Assembly (NCBI GenBank): GCA_937899835.1
Contig: CALCCE010000250.1
Coordinates: 27,302 to 91,301 of the forward strand
Direction of reading: 5' to 3'
From: an uncultured Flavobacteriales bacterium
GTDB taxonomy: Bacteria; Bacteroidota; Bacteroidia; Flavobacteriales_G; Salibacteraceae
DNA length: 64,000 bases
The translations under genes were made by a program, and so were the position numbers. Below the pieces are notes generated by a model. That model was given only the letters and a program-made list of their open reading frames with translations, did no database searches and was not told the DNA's origin. Numbering within the stretch: the first letter of the stretch is position 1; each line of letters begins with the position of its first letter. Shown here in pieces: positions 16,175 to 24,908 of this stretch.

Positions 16175-16738
16175 TTAGTCGTATTGGTAGCCCGCCCCTC
16201 CTTCAGTCTCCAATTCTACTCCGAGGCCTAAAACCAAACGGTTTACAAAGTTGAAGTACGCAATCACCAAGGAGGCGTCCAAAATGGCCCGATCAGGCAG
16301 TCCTGCTTTCCGCAAACGCTCAGGATGAACGGTTTCGGCAATGCTGTGTGGTGCTTTGGTCAGGTGCTCAGCAAACTCACACAACAGCAGGTCGGTTTCG
16401 CTAAGGTCAAGGCTGTGGTAATCTTCTATCAAGCCCTCTACTCTGCCGGATTCTTTCCAAAAATTGCGCAATGCATCGCCGTGGTGCCGCGTGCAGTAAG
16501 CACAACGGTTGGTTGCAGAAACCACTACGGCAATCATTTCTCGTTGCGCTCTTTTCAAGGGGCTTTTGCCAAACATAATGGTCATGTACAACTCCATGTG
16601 GTGCACAATGCTCTCCGGGTTCAGGCTCTGTATCTGATGTACGTTGGCCAGCTTTCCGCGGCTTTTAATCAGGTTATCGTAAATCTCACGCAGCGGCCCT
16701 TCAGCGGCATCGTGCCCAATTACATCGATGAATGCCAT
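16175..16738 (-). CDS. Carboxymuconolactone-decarboxylase/AhpD-family peroxidase-related enzyme
   Basis: The 187-residue helical protein has the AhpD-like redox motif TNRCAYCTRHHGDAL at about residues 80-95, with the CxxC and the downstream His used by alkylhydroperoxidases. Overall length fits the peroxidase-related (TIGR01926-like) subgroup rather than the shorter peroxidase-like protein usually linked to arsenosugar loci. It starts 19 bases after the esterase gene and is likely the end of the GT2-GT2-ArsM-esterase transcript. It probably reduces a peroxide using thiols; the physiological substrate is unknown. Confidence 0.85.
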   Translation of the reverse strand: MAFIDVIGHDAAEGPLREIYDNLIKSRGKLANVHQIQSLNPESIVHHMELYMTIMFGKSPLKRAQREMIAVVVSATNRCAYCTRHHGDALRNFWKESGRVEGLIEDYHSLDLSETDLLLCEFAEHLTKAPHSIAETVHPERLRKAGLPDRAILDASLVIAYFNFVNRLVLGLGVELETEGGAGYQYD

Positions 16739-16757
16739 ATCGTCGGTTTTTTAGAGG

Positions 16758-17759
16758 TTAGCCGCGCACCATGAATTTGTGCATCTCCTGGTTTTGCGGC
16801 CCAATGATTTTGATCAGGTAAACGCCCCATGGCAAGTCATCGGTAGACACCTTGAACTTTCGGCGGCCTTTGCCCACTTTCATGGTTTTGGTGGCCAGGG
16901 TTTTGCCGGAGAGATCGGTGATGATAAACGTAAAGTCTCCGGGTTGACGAAACAGGTATTCTATAGGAATAACGGTTCCACTTTTTACCTTTTCGGGAAA
17001 TTCGGTTTGAAGACCGGCATTTAACGAAGCGGTTACCGCAGTGGTATCGGTCAAGTTGCTGGCCACGGAATCGACCCACCGATACGCTTTGCTCAATTGG
17101 ACATCGCGGTCCTCAAGGTCGATGGTATGCCCTACGCCTTTTAGCATGGTGGTTTGAACGTAAGCGCCCGATTGCCGCAGAGAATCACTCAAAGGAAACA
17201 GTCGAAGCTCTGGTGCATCCTGTTCGCCGTGCAACAGGTAGAAAGGCTTGTCAACTACTTTTGCAAATCCAGGGGGATACTTGTCGTTTCGTCCAAAGGC
17301 GGCTCCAATGGCGATGTAGCCCTTGAATTCAGCCACGTGTTGCATGCCATAGGAATAGGTGGTTCGGCCACCCCAGGAAAAACCCATTAGGTAATATTTA
17401 TTCGGGTCCACCGGTAACCAGTTGGCTGCTCCACGGAGTAATTGAGTCGTAAAGGAAGTATCAATTTGATCGTCGACTTTGCCGTCTTCGCCTCCATCCG
17501 GACACAGCAAAACCAACTGATTTTGCTCCGCAAATTGCACCAAGGTATCGCACCACGCTTGGGCATTCCAACGTTTGGTGTTGAATGGATGAAGCGCCAC
17601 CATCATCGGCAGTTTCTCGCCCTCTATGGCACCAGAAGGAAGGTATACCGAAAAGTTTTTGCTTTTTTTCTTAAAAACCAGTGTTGAATCCAGTCGCGTT
17701 TGGGCACCTGTAGCTCCCAGGATACCGATAAATAAGATGAGCAGGGCCCAATTTTTCAT
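16758..17759 (-). CDS. Secreted esterase/hydrolase with T9SS C-terminal sorting domain
   Basis: The 333-residue product begins with MKNWALLILFIGILGATGAQ, a signal peptide. The alpha/beta-hydrolase core shows the nucleophile elbow GFSWGGRTTYSYG and a candidate acid and His (LHGEQDAPE, GVGHTIDLED), as in PHB-depolymerase/feruloyl-esterase-like enzymes. The last 75 residues (PGDFTFIITDLSGKTLATK, LPWGVYLIKI, HKFMVRG) are a type A T9SS sorting domain, so it is exported through the outer membrane. The ATG at 17759 overlaps the ArsM stop (TGATG); an upstream TTG at 17768 is less likely. Why a secreted esterase sits next to ArsM is unclear. Confidence 0.86.
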   Translation of the reverse strand: MKNWALLILFIGILGATGAQTRLDSTLVFKKKSKNFSVYLPSGAIEGEKLPMMVALHPFNTKRWNAQAWCDTLVQFAEQNQLVLLCPDGGEDGKVDDQIDTSFTTQLLRGAANWLPVDPNKYYLMGFSWGGRTTYSYGMQHVAEFKGYIAIGAAFGRNDKYPPGFAKVVDKPFYLLHGEQDAPELRLFPLSDSLRQSGAYVQTTMLKGVGHTIDLEDRDVQLSKAYRWVDSVASNLTDTTAVTASLNAGLQTEFPEKVKSGTVIPIEYLFRQPGDFTFIITDLSGKTLATKTMKVGKGRRKFKVSTDDLPWGVYLIKIIGPQNQEMHKFMVRG

Positions 17760-18727
17760 CAACAGCAACCTCCTCCGTCGTAGAAAAAGGTAGAATCGGA
17801 GATGAACAGATCTTCGGGCAAACGGGCCTTCAGATTGCCTGCCGTCTTGTCACAAACCGCAAGGGGTTGGTTGGGTGTCAACACGTGCCCGTCACCATCA
17901 TCGAAGTACTCCTCGTTGCCAAAATAAATAGCGGTTTTCCCGGTGAAGATGCACGGACCATCTACCGGCATGGGATCTTTGATGGCACACACTTCTACAC
18001 TTTCGATATAAATGGGAGCAGCGGTATCGTAGTGGTTGGGATGCAAAATACGATAGGGCCTGCGGGCACGTACTTCAACGGTTCCAAAACCTACTTCAGT
18101 AATCATGTTGAGGTACTCCTGTAGTGGAAGGGCCCCGCTGAGACATAAAGCCCTCAGGCGATCGTCTTGCTTTAGATTTTCTGGCATTCCCTGGTCGCAA
18201 ATCGGATCGGAAAGTACCAGCCTTCCGCCAGGTTTGAGCACCCGATACATCTCCTTCAAGGCTTTTTTCAAGTCCTCCTGTTTAAAGATGTTGAAAAGGC
18301 AGTTTTGAGCAGCTACGCCAACACTATTGTCTTCTACCGGCAAGTTGAGGGCATCCCCTTTCCGCAAACTCACAAATTTCGATTGAAACCAATTGTTTTG
18401 CTTCTCGGCCTCCAAAAAGTTTTCGGCACACGCTACCAGCATTTCATCCACTACATCGATGCCAATAACGCCTTGGGGTTGGCGGGCGAAATAAGAGAAT
18501 TGCAAGAGTTCCATTCCTCCGCCAACTCCTACATAGAGCACACGCGGATCGTTGGAAAGGTCGCGCGGATTGACAGTACTACCGCAACCGTAGTTCATTT
18601 CCAACATTTTGGAGGGGATGGACAAGCCCGGCAGTTGCCATACCGGAGTAGTGGTACAGCACAATCCCTCGTCGGGGGTAAGGGCTGCATCTTTATATAA
18701 GTTGTGTGTTGCTTCTAAATAGGACAT
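17759..18727 (-). CDS. arsM: Arsenosugar-type arsenite S-adenosylmethionine methyltransferase
   Basis: The 322-residue protein matches what I know of the arsenosugar-biosynthesis ArsM group from start (MSYLEATHNLYKDAALTP) to end (FYDGGGCC). The SAM-binding loop is VLYVGVGGGMEL at about residues 63-74. Conserved cysteines that would bind As(III) are at about 23-24, 48, 143 and 177, with further ones near the end. It methylates arsenite using SAM in the cytoplasm, the first step of arsenosugar formation; the radical SAM partner ArsS normally follows but is not present in this window. It lies 12 bases after a GT2 gene and overlaps the esterase start. Confidence 0.9.
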   Translation of the reverse strand: MSYLEATHNLYKDAALTPDEGLCCTTTPVWQLPGLSIPSKMLEMNYGCGSTVNPRDLSNDPRVLYVGVGGGMELLQFSYFARQPQGVIGIDVVDEMLVACAENFLEAEKQNNWFQSKFVSLRKGDALNLPVEDNSVGVAAQNCLFNIFKQEDLKKALKEMYRVLKPGGRLVLSDPICDQGMPENLKQDDRLRALCLSGALPLQEYLNMITEVGFGTVEVRARRPYRILHPNHYDTAAPIYIESVEVCAIKDPMPVDGPCIFTGKTAIYFGNEEYFDDGDGHVLTPNQPLAVCDKTAGNLKARLPEDLFISDSTFFYDGGGCC

Positions 18728-18739
18728 GCTGAAGACGCC

Positions 18740-20233
18740 TTACTTCACAATGCTTTTGCTGTGATTGACCGAATAATAGAAGACCAGCCCAAAACCCAAG
18801 GCCAGCATCAGATGGAAGGGGAGCAAGCCAAAATCATTGAGCCACGCTCCAATAAGAATGCCAATTAAAAAGTAGAGGGCCAGAAACCCTTCGAGCAAGG
18901 TAAGCAGGTTGAGGCTACTGGTGAGGTACTTATTGCCTTTCCATTGATCGCCAGATTGCTTGATGTTGAATTTTGGAGTTCGGATGAACGGTGTTTTGCG
19001 CCCGATGTATCCTTCGACCACGGCTATGGCATTGTGGAGCGAAAGCCCCATAGAGACGGACAAAAACATCGGAAATTTTACTAAAAACCGACCAAAAGTG
19101 GCTTTTTCAGGATTGGTTCGGGAAAAGGCAACCCAGTAGTAAATGGCAAGAAACAAAAGGCTCAACAAGAAAAACGCTCCGTATTTGGACAATTCGGCGA
19201 ATTCCGCGCTTTGATTTTTAAACACCATGAGTGGCACACTGAGCAAAGCGGTAGAAATAATGCAAACGAATAGAAAGCTATTCATCAGGTGAAACAAAGC
19301 GTGCAGCTTGGTTGAAAAGTTGATGTTTCGGGATACCAACACATGCCAAAGGTTTTTTCGGGCACATTCAGCGGCTCCTTTGGTCCAGCGGAATTGCTGG
19401 GTTTTGAGTGCGTTCATGGCTGCGGGTAGCTCGGCCGGCGAACCTACATTTTCGAGGTAGCGAAACCGCCAGCCTTTCAATTGGGCACGGTAACTCAAAT
19501 CCAGGTCTTCGGTAAGGGTATCCGATTGCCAGCCTCCGGCCTCATCGATACACGACTTGCGCCAAATACCGGCAGTACCATTAAAATTGATGAAATGCCC
19601 GTTGGCGTTGCGGCCCACCTGCTCTACCGAAAAGTGGGCATCCAAACCAAAAGCCTGAAGCTTGGTAAGGATCGAGTAATTTTTGTTGATGTGCTCCCAG
19701 CGGGATTGCACTACTCCTACCTCATCGCAATCGAAGAAGGGAATGGTACGGAGCAAAAAGTCTTTTTTAGGCACAAAGTCGGCATCAAAAATGGCAAGGA
19801 ATTCGCCTTTAGCCGTTTTCATACCCTCGGCAAGTGCTCCTGCTTTGAAGCCCTGGCGGTCTTCCCGACGTACGTGTACAATGTCTATTCCCTTGGCTTT
19901 GGTGGCTTCGACTTTGCGCGCGGTGATTTCAACGGTTTCGTCGGTTGAATCGTCCAACACCTGAATTTCCATCCGGTCTTTCGGATAGTCAAATGCTGCT
20001 ACAGCATCAATGAGGCGCTCAATAACGTATTTCTCGTTGTAAATGGGCAGTTGAATGGTGACCATGGGCACCTGATCGGTACCGGTATCCAGTCGGCGGA
20101 CCTCTTTACTTTCTTTTTGTCGACGAAAACGCAGGTAATTGAGCACGAGGCTCACCTGCATCAGGCTGTACAAGAAGATGAACAACAACAGGACAGCGTA
20201 GACTAAAAGCAGAACAAATTGCAATGTGGTCAT
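18740..20233 (-). CDS. Membrane-bound processive GT2 glycosyltransferase (cellulose-synthase-like)
   Basis: The 497-residue product has an N-terminal membrane helix (about 5-25), a cytosolic GT-A domain with VTIQLPIYNE, the DxD-type FDADF and the QQFRWTKG motif (Q/RxxRW) of processive GT2 enzymes, and four C-terminal membrane helices. TLTEDLDLSYRAQLKGW carries the TED catalytic base. This layout matches beta-glucan/glucomannan synthase-like enzymes of Bacteroidota. It follows the DPM1-like GT2 by 9 bases and precedes arsM by 12. The donor sugar and product are not known. Confidence 0.9.
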   Translation of the reverse strand: MTTLQFVLLLVYAVLLLFIFLYSLMQVSLVLNYLRFRRQKESKEVRRLDTGTDQVPMVTIQLPIYNEKYVIERLIDAVAAFDYPKDRMEIQVLDDSTDETVEITARKVEATKAKGIDIVHVRREDRQGFKAGALAEGMKTAKGEFLAIFDADFVPKKDFLLRTIPFFDCDEVGVVQSRWEHINKNYSILTKLQAFGLDAHFSVEQVGRNANGHFINFNGTAGIWRKSCIDEAGGWQSDTLTEDLDLSYRAQLKGWRFRYLENVGSPAELPAAMNALKTQQFRWTKGAAECARKNLWHVLVSRNINFSTKLHALFHLMNSFLFVCIISTALLSVPLMVFKNQSAEFAELSKYGAFFLLSLLFLAIYYWVAFSRTNPEKATFGRFLVKFPMFLSVSMGLSLHNAIAVVEGYIGRKTPFIRTPKFNIKQSGDQWKGNKYLTSSLNLLTLLEGFLALYFLIGILIGAWLNDFGLLPFHLMLALGFGLVFYYSVNHSKSIVK

Positions 20234-20242
20234 CTTCCTAAT

Positions 20243-20956
20243 TTACAAGTATTTAAAGATCGTAAATATGATCTTGTACCCTGCTAAGATAGTACCTTTC
20301 ACAGTTCCCGCAATTTTGGAAACTCCTATCCTACGCCGGTATTTCACTGGTATTTCAACACTTTTGAGCTTTCGCTTGGCTACTTTCACTTGCATCTCCA
20401 CGGTCCAACCATAGGTGGTATCGACCATGTTGATGTCCATAAGCGATTGCCATCGGATGGCTCTGAAAGGTCCCAGATCGGTGAATTGCACGCCATAAAA
20501 CCATCGGAGCATGCTGGTCGCCAGCCAATTGCCAAAAACCTGCTGAGGGGTCATACTTCCCTGCTCACGGTTTCCCAAAGCACGCGACCCGATCACAAGG
20601 TGGGCGTCTTGTTCCCATATAGGCGCTACCAGTTGGGTCATTTCTTCTGGATAATCCGAATAGTCTGCATCGATAAATACCAATATTTCAGGCGGATCTT
20701 TTTTGGCCTTTAAGTAGTTGATGCCACACAAGCAAGCTGCTCCGTAGCCTTGACGGGTTTCTGGTAGCACAGTGGCTCCTCCCAATTTTGCCTGCTGTGC
20801 CGTTTGATCGGAGGAGTTGTTGTCGACCACTACTACTTCGCGGACCAGGGTTTTAGGAATATCTCCCAACACCTTGCCGATAGAGTTTTCTTCGTTAAAG
20901 GCCGGAATCACCACATCGATGGTTGGCTTCGGTCTTTCTTCAGCTATCCGCTCCAA
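20243..20956 (-). CDS. DPM1-like GT2 glycosyltransferase
   Basis: The GT-A domain starts at IDVVIPAFNEENSIGKVL and has VVVVDNNSSDQT, the DxD-type FIDADYSDYPE and VIGSRALGNREQGSM, as in polyprenyl-phosphate hexose synthases of the short GT2 type without C-terminal membrane helices. The start is unclear because the frame contains no ATG upstream of the domain: TTG at 20956 has an AGGAGAGG run 9 bases before it and gives 237 residues, TTG at 21004 gives 253. An ATG at 21036 opens a different frame that closes after 30 codons, so an ancestral start lost by a small indel is possible. It probably leads the operon with the second GT2, arsM, esterase and peroxidase-like gene. Confidence 0.82.
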   Translation of the reverse strand: MERIAEERPKPTIDVVIPAFNEENSIGKVLGDIPKTLVREVVVVDNNSSDQTAQQAKLGGATVLPETRQGYGAACLCGINYLKAKKDPPEILVFIDADYSDYPEEMTQLVAPIWEQDAHLVIGSRALGNREQGSMTPQQVFGNWLATSMLRWFYGVQFTDLGPFRAIRWQSLMDINMVDTTYGWTVEMQVKVAKRKLKSVEIPVKYRRRIGVSKIAGTVKGTILAGYKIIFTIFKYL

Positions 20957-21082
20957 GGCAAAAGTCCTCTCCTGTTTCGATCCATTTGCGCAAAAGTGAA
21001 ACAATTGAGTTGACCGGGGTGTCTTGCGGCTGACATTTTATTAGCAAATTTCAGTGGATTCTATGGATTATATTCTCTATTC

Positions 21083-21132
21083 ATCGGTTTTATCCTCCAA
21101 CCAAATTGAATTCAAATGGAGTATAAACCGAT
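21083..21132. repeat. Imperfect inverted repeat between MORN and GT2 genes, possible terminator or regulator
   Basis: ATCGGTTTTATCCTCC at 21083-21098 is nearly complementary to GGAGTATAAACCGAT at 21118-21132, one base short. The 19-base loop contains the palindrome TTGAATTCAA. It lies 50 bases after the stop of the MORN gene and upstream of the GT2 operon, both on the minus strand. No run of T follows the stem on that strand, so it is not a textbook intrinsic terminator; a transcript hairpin or protein-binding site fits equally. Confidence 0.4.
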
Positions 21133-21180
21133 AAAACGTGATGTTGATAAGGTAAGTGGTTGGAAAGCGAGTTGCTTCAA

Positions 21181-22875
21181 TCAATATTCGATGATGTTCT
21201 CCAACTCTCCTGCCGCATCGTAGAATTTCCAAGCTCCTACCCGGGTATCCGATTCATAACTGCCTTCGCTGAAGAGGCGTCCAAAACGGTAGTAACGGAA
21301 ATGGCCGTCTTTAACATTGGTAATGAAGGAGCCTTCGAACACCAGGTCGCCATTGAATTCGAACACTTGCCACCAATCGTCGGGCTCTCCTTCGAGGTAT
21401 TCTCCAATTTTCCTGATTTGCCCGTTAATGTGAAAGTATTGCCAAAATCCGGTTTTTACGTCTTGACGGTATTGGCCTAAGCTATATTGTTGCCCATTTT
21501 CATAGAATTCACTCCACCAATCATTTCGGCGATCATCTTCGTAGGCTCCGGTGAGGTGCAACTGACCGTTGGGAAAATAGGTGTGCCAGAATCCTTTTCG
21601 ACTTCCGTTGTCGTAAGAACCAATTTTGCGCACCGTTCCGTCATTATACAACCATTTCCATACTCCATGGCGTTGATCGTTGGTTAACCGACCTACCAAA
21701 TTCAATTGGCCATCGGCCTCAAAGCTTTTCCACCACCCATTCTTTTTTCCTTTTTGGTAGTTGCCAGTAACTTTCAATTGGCCCTGCTCGGTGAAATATT
21801 CCCAAAAACCTTGCTTTTTGCCGTCTTGATAATGCCCTTGTCGCTTGAGCTTTCCATTGGGGTGGAAACTCTGCCAAAAGCCTTGTTTTTTACCCTGCTT
21901 AAATTTTCCCTGGTGCCAGAGTTTGCCGTCTGCATTGAAGATTTCCCAGAAACCAGATTGCGCATCATCTTTAAAGTGACCTTTACGGATTTCCCGGCCT
22001 TTCCGATCAAAGAATCTCCAATAACCCGAGCGCTGACCGCCTTGGTAAGCCCCTTCGGCAACTACCGCTCCACCTTCATACAACCTGCAAGGTCCGGTGC
22101 GTTTTCCTTGTTTGTAAATGCATTCCAGGGTCGTGTTTCCCGCAGCATCCACAAATCGCCAGTAGCCTGATCGGGCGCCCTTTTGATATTCTCCTTCAGC
22201 GATGAGGTGGTTGTTTTCAAATTCCTGCCACTCGCCCTCTTTTAGGCTCTTGTTGTAGTTCCCCTTGCCCGTAATGTTTCCCAGTTGATCGTATTCCACC
22301 CAGGCACCGGTTCGATAGCCTTTCTGGTAAATGCCTTCCGCTTCTAAGTTTCCGGTGAGAAATTTTCTCCAATGGCCCGTGCGCTGGCCCATGGTATTGT
22401 AATTGCCTTCGAGGTAGCGTTGGCCTTGGTGATCGTAATAATGCCAATATCCTGCAGGTTGACCTTCGTTGTAGTGGCCTTCGGAACGCAACTGCCCATT
22501 GAAATACTGTTTCCAATAGCCTTCTTTTTGGCCTTCTGCATAAGTTCCTTCCGAGAGGATGCGTCCGTTTTGATCGTAGGTTGCCCAATGCCCGGTGAGG
22601 CTTCCGCTTTGAAAATTACCCTCCCCACTCAATTGGCCATTGGAATGGTAATTCCGCCAAAACTGGTGGCGTTTCCCATCTTTAAAATGTCCTTCGGATT
22701 GCAGGGCTCCATTGGCAAAAAAAGCTCGCCAGTATCCTACTTTCTGCCCGTTGAGTAAGTGCCCTTGCTCTTTGGGTGAGCCATTGCTGAAAACTGCCGC
22801 TTGCCATGTTCCTTTTTGGCCAAAGGCCAACGAGAGCGATAGAACAAAGCATATCCCGAAAATGATACGGGCCAT
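21181..22875 (-). CDS. Exported MORN (YwqK-type) repeat protein
   Basis: The 564-residue product has a signal peptide (MARIIFGICFVLSLSLAFGQ) and then only repeats: about 23 units of roughly 23 residues of the form GxWxxYxxNGxLxxEGxYxxGxxxG (for example WRNYHSNGQLSGEGNFQ and WKWLYNDGTVRKIGSYD). Unlike the 1101-residue protein it has no TPR section. It follows the polyferredoxin gene by 15 bases on the same strand. Such repeats form an extended beta structure; ligand and role are unknown, and the toxin-antitoxin label attached to the family has no support here. Confidence 0.86.
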   Translation of the reverse strand: MARIIFGICFVLSLSLAFGQKGTWQAAVFSNGSPKEQGHLLNGQKVGYWRAFFANGALQSEGHFKDGKRHQFWRNYHSNGQLSGEGNFQSGSLTGHWATYDQNGRILSEGTYAEGQKEGYWKQYFNGQLRSEGHYNEGQPAGYWHYYDHQGQRYLEGNYNTMGQRTGHWRKFLTGNLEAEGIYQKGYRTGAWVEYDQLGNITGKGNYNKSLKEGEWQEFENNHLIAEGEYQKGARSGYWRFVDAAGNTTLECIYKQGKRTGPCRLYEGGAVVAEGAYQGGQRSGYWRFFDRKGREIRKGHFKDDAQSGFWEIFNADGKLWHQGKFKQGKKQGFWQSFHPNGKLKRQGHYQDGKKQGFWEYFTEQGQLKVTGNYQKGKKNGWWKSFEADGQLNLVGRLTNDQRHGVWKWLYNDGTVRKIGSYDNGSRKGFWHTYFPNGQLHLTGAYEDDRRNDWWSEFYENGQQYSLGQYRQDVKTGFWQYFHINGQIRKIGEYLEGEPDDWWQVFEFNGDLVFEGSFITNVKDGHFRYYRFGRLFSEGSYESDTRVGAWKFYDAAGELENIIEY

Positions 22876-22890
22876 GGGTGAAATATTTTT

Positions 22891-24885
22891 TTAGTAGGTC
22901 ACTTGATCACTCAAACCAACGCCACTGTTGCCAATGATAATGACGGGGGTTTCGGCACGGTTGTCATCAGGACCATTTTCTAATTTGAGTACGCCACGTG
23001 GGCAAACTGCTGAACAAATCCCACACCCAACGCAGGAGGAGCGCACAATGTTTTGCCCTTTTTGGGCATAAGCCCGGACGTCTATCCCCATTTCGCAGTA
23101 GGTAGAACAGTTGCCACAAGAGATGCATTGGCCTCCATTGGTAGTGATCCGGAAACGCGATTTTAAACGCTGAATCAAACCAAGGTAAGCAGCCAATGGA
23201 CAACCAAAGCGGCACCACATGCGGTTGCCCATCAAGGGATAAAAACCTGTTCCAACCACTCCAGAGAACACAAAACCAATCATGAAGCCGTAGTTGCCCC
23301 GAAGTTGATATTGGTTGAAAAACATGATATTTTCTGCGTTGACGATGAAATGATTGTACACCATCACGCCCACCAGCATAACTCCTGCACCTGACATGAG
23401 GTAGAGCGAGGTGGTTTGAAAAATGGTGTGTTTCCGTTGCAGAAACCAAACGTAGCCCAGTGTTCCTACCAGCAATACGGCCACAATGACAATGAAAATA
23501 TCGCGGGAGATGCTTTCAAATGGTAGAAAAGAGTAAACGACTCCAATGGTCATGATCACCGCAAAGACCAACACCAGGTGGATGGACCAGCGCTCAATTT
23601 TCCAGGCCCGAGTAGATTTATTGCTTTGTTGACGGTAAGGGTCGCCAAGGGTTTCTGCGAGGCCTCCACAGCCACACACCCATGAGCAATACCACCGCTT
23701 CCCAAAAAAATAGGTGAAAGTTGGAACCCCAACCAAAAAGAGCACAATTCCCCAACCAATCATCCACCAACCGAGGGTGCCAGCAGCCAGGTGCTCATCC
23801 AAACGGTAGTCAAAAAAGAAAGTATACTCCAACGGCCACGCACTTTTAAGGTCGTAGGAGGGGCGGTTGAGCGACTTCAGGATTTGAGGTAATGTAAAGG
23901 CAAAAGCGAACTGAAAGAACAAAATGGAGCCGGTACGAACAATTTGGTAGCGGTTGTGGCGGTATTTGACCATCATGCGAATGCCCATGACCCCCATGGC
24001 CAAACAGTACAAGACGCCGTACATAAACCATTGGTCGGCGGGTTTTCCACTAATGGATTCACTCACCGGGTCCAGCATTAAGACCCAGTTGGTTATGTAT
24101 TCGGGAAACTTGTAGAGAAAGACGTAGAAACCGATAAGAAACGTACCGAAAGAAATCCCGATCCAGCCTCGGTTCATCACGTTGAGAAAAAACACCCCAT
24201 CGTTTTTAATGCCCGGAGTTCCATCGTTCATCTGTGGCACGATGTACAACAAGGCACCCAAGCAACTCAGCAGAAAGCAAATGATCGAAAACAACCCTAC
24301 GTGGTCGCGAATGAGACCTACCGTTGCGGCTTTGGTAGCGTGGTATTTTAAGTATTTGATTTTATCGTCGGGTAACCCCAGTTGGCCCACGATTCCACGA
24401 TTGATGTCTTGTTTCTTTTGATCGAGGTTGTTTTTGAAATCCTCTACGCCGGAAAACTCGCGGCCAATCATCCATCCGGTATTGTCGCGAATGGCTTTGT
24501 TCTTTCCAGCTGCAGTTTCGGGTGAGAACACCTGATCAATGATTTCGCTGGTATAATTAACCGCTCCATCGGCCGAACTCAGGGTTACTAACTGTTCAAT
24601 TTCCTCATCAGAAACACCATTTTCGGCCATAACTGCCGCGTTGGCTTTGGCTACTAATTCGGTGAGGGCGGGTACATAAGCAAATTGAGATCCGAATACC
24701 TTTCCATCTTCTTCTCCCAACTGATCGATAACGTATTGCTGTTGGGCCTCGCTGGCTCCCACCTGTTCCATGCCTTGCCGCAGGGCAGACTCAGTCATTT
24801 GGAAGCTTCCAAGGCTAAGGCTAATAACAAATACGCTGAAGCAGAGCAAGAAGAGGGCTAATCCTATTTTTTGAATCGGTCTCAT
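22891..24885 (-). CDS. Membrane-bound polyferredoxin (NapH/NosR/CcoG-like 4Fe-4S protein)
   Basis: The 664-residue protein has a first membrane helix at about 7-26, an extracytoplasmic helical domain of about 170 residues, then several membrane helices. Cysteine motifs on the cytoplasmic side are WYCSWVCGCGG (about 405), MWCRFGCPL (about 560) and two classical 4Fe-4S sites, CISCGNCSTYCEMG and CVGCGICSAVCPRG, near the C-terminus. This is the layout of electron-transferring membrane ferredoxins. The partner flavoprotein reductase ends 23 bases upstream. Together they could move electrons between NAD(P)H and the membrane or periplasm; the terminal acceptor is not shown. Confidence 0.88.
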   Translation of the reverse strand: MRPIQKIGLALFLLCFSVFVISLSLGSFQMTESALRQGMEQVGASEAQQQYVIDQLGEEDGKVFGSQFAYVPALTELVAKANAAVMAENGVSDEEIEQLVTLSSADGAVNYTSEIIDQVFSPETAAGKNKAIRDNTGWMIGREFSGVEDFKNNLDQKKQDINRGIVGQLGLPDDKIKYLKYHATKAATVGLIRDHVGLFSIICFLLSCLGALLYIVPQMNDGTPGIKNDGVFFLNVMNRGWIGISFGTFLIGFYVFLYKFPEYITNWVLMLDPVSESISGKPADQWFMYGVLYCLAMGVMGIRMMVKYRHNRYQIVRTGSILFFQFAFAFTLPQILKSLNRPSYDLKSAWPLEYTFFFDYRLDEHLAAGTLGWWMIGWGIVLFLVGVPTFTYFFGKRWYCSWVCGCGGLAETLGDPYRQQSNKSTRAWKIERWSIHLVLVFAVIMTIGVVYSFLPFESISRDIFIVIVAVLLVGTLGYVWFLQRKHTIFQTTSLYLMSGAGVMLVGVMVYNHFIVNAENIMFFNQYQLRGNYGFMIGFVFSGVVGTGFYPLMGNRMWCRFGCPLAAYLGLIQRLKSRFRITTNGGQCISCGNCSTYCEMGIDVRAYAQKGQNIVRSSCVGCGICSAVCPRGVLKLENGPDDNRAETPVIIIGNSGVGLSDQVTY

Positions 24886-24908
24886 GGTTGATTTGATTTA
24901 TTCAAGGA

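Noticed and set aside
16175..16738. Arsenosugar-associated peroxidase-like protein
   Set aside because: The arsenosugar-linked family is about 115 residues; this one is 187 and matches the peroxidase-related group better, so the link to ArsM is only by position.
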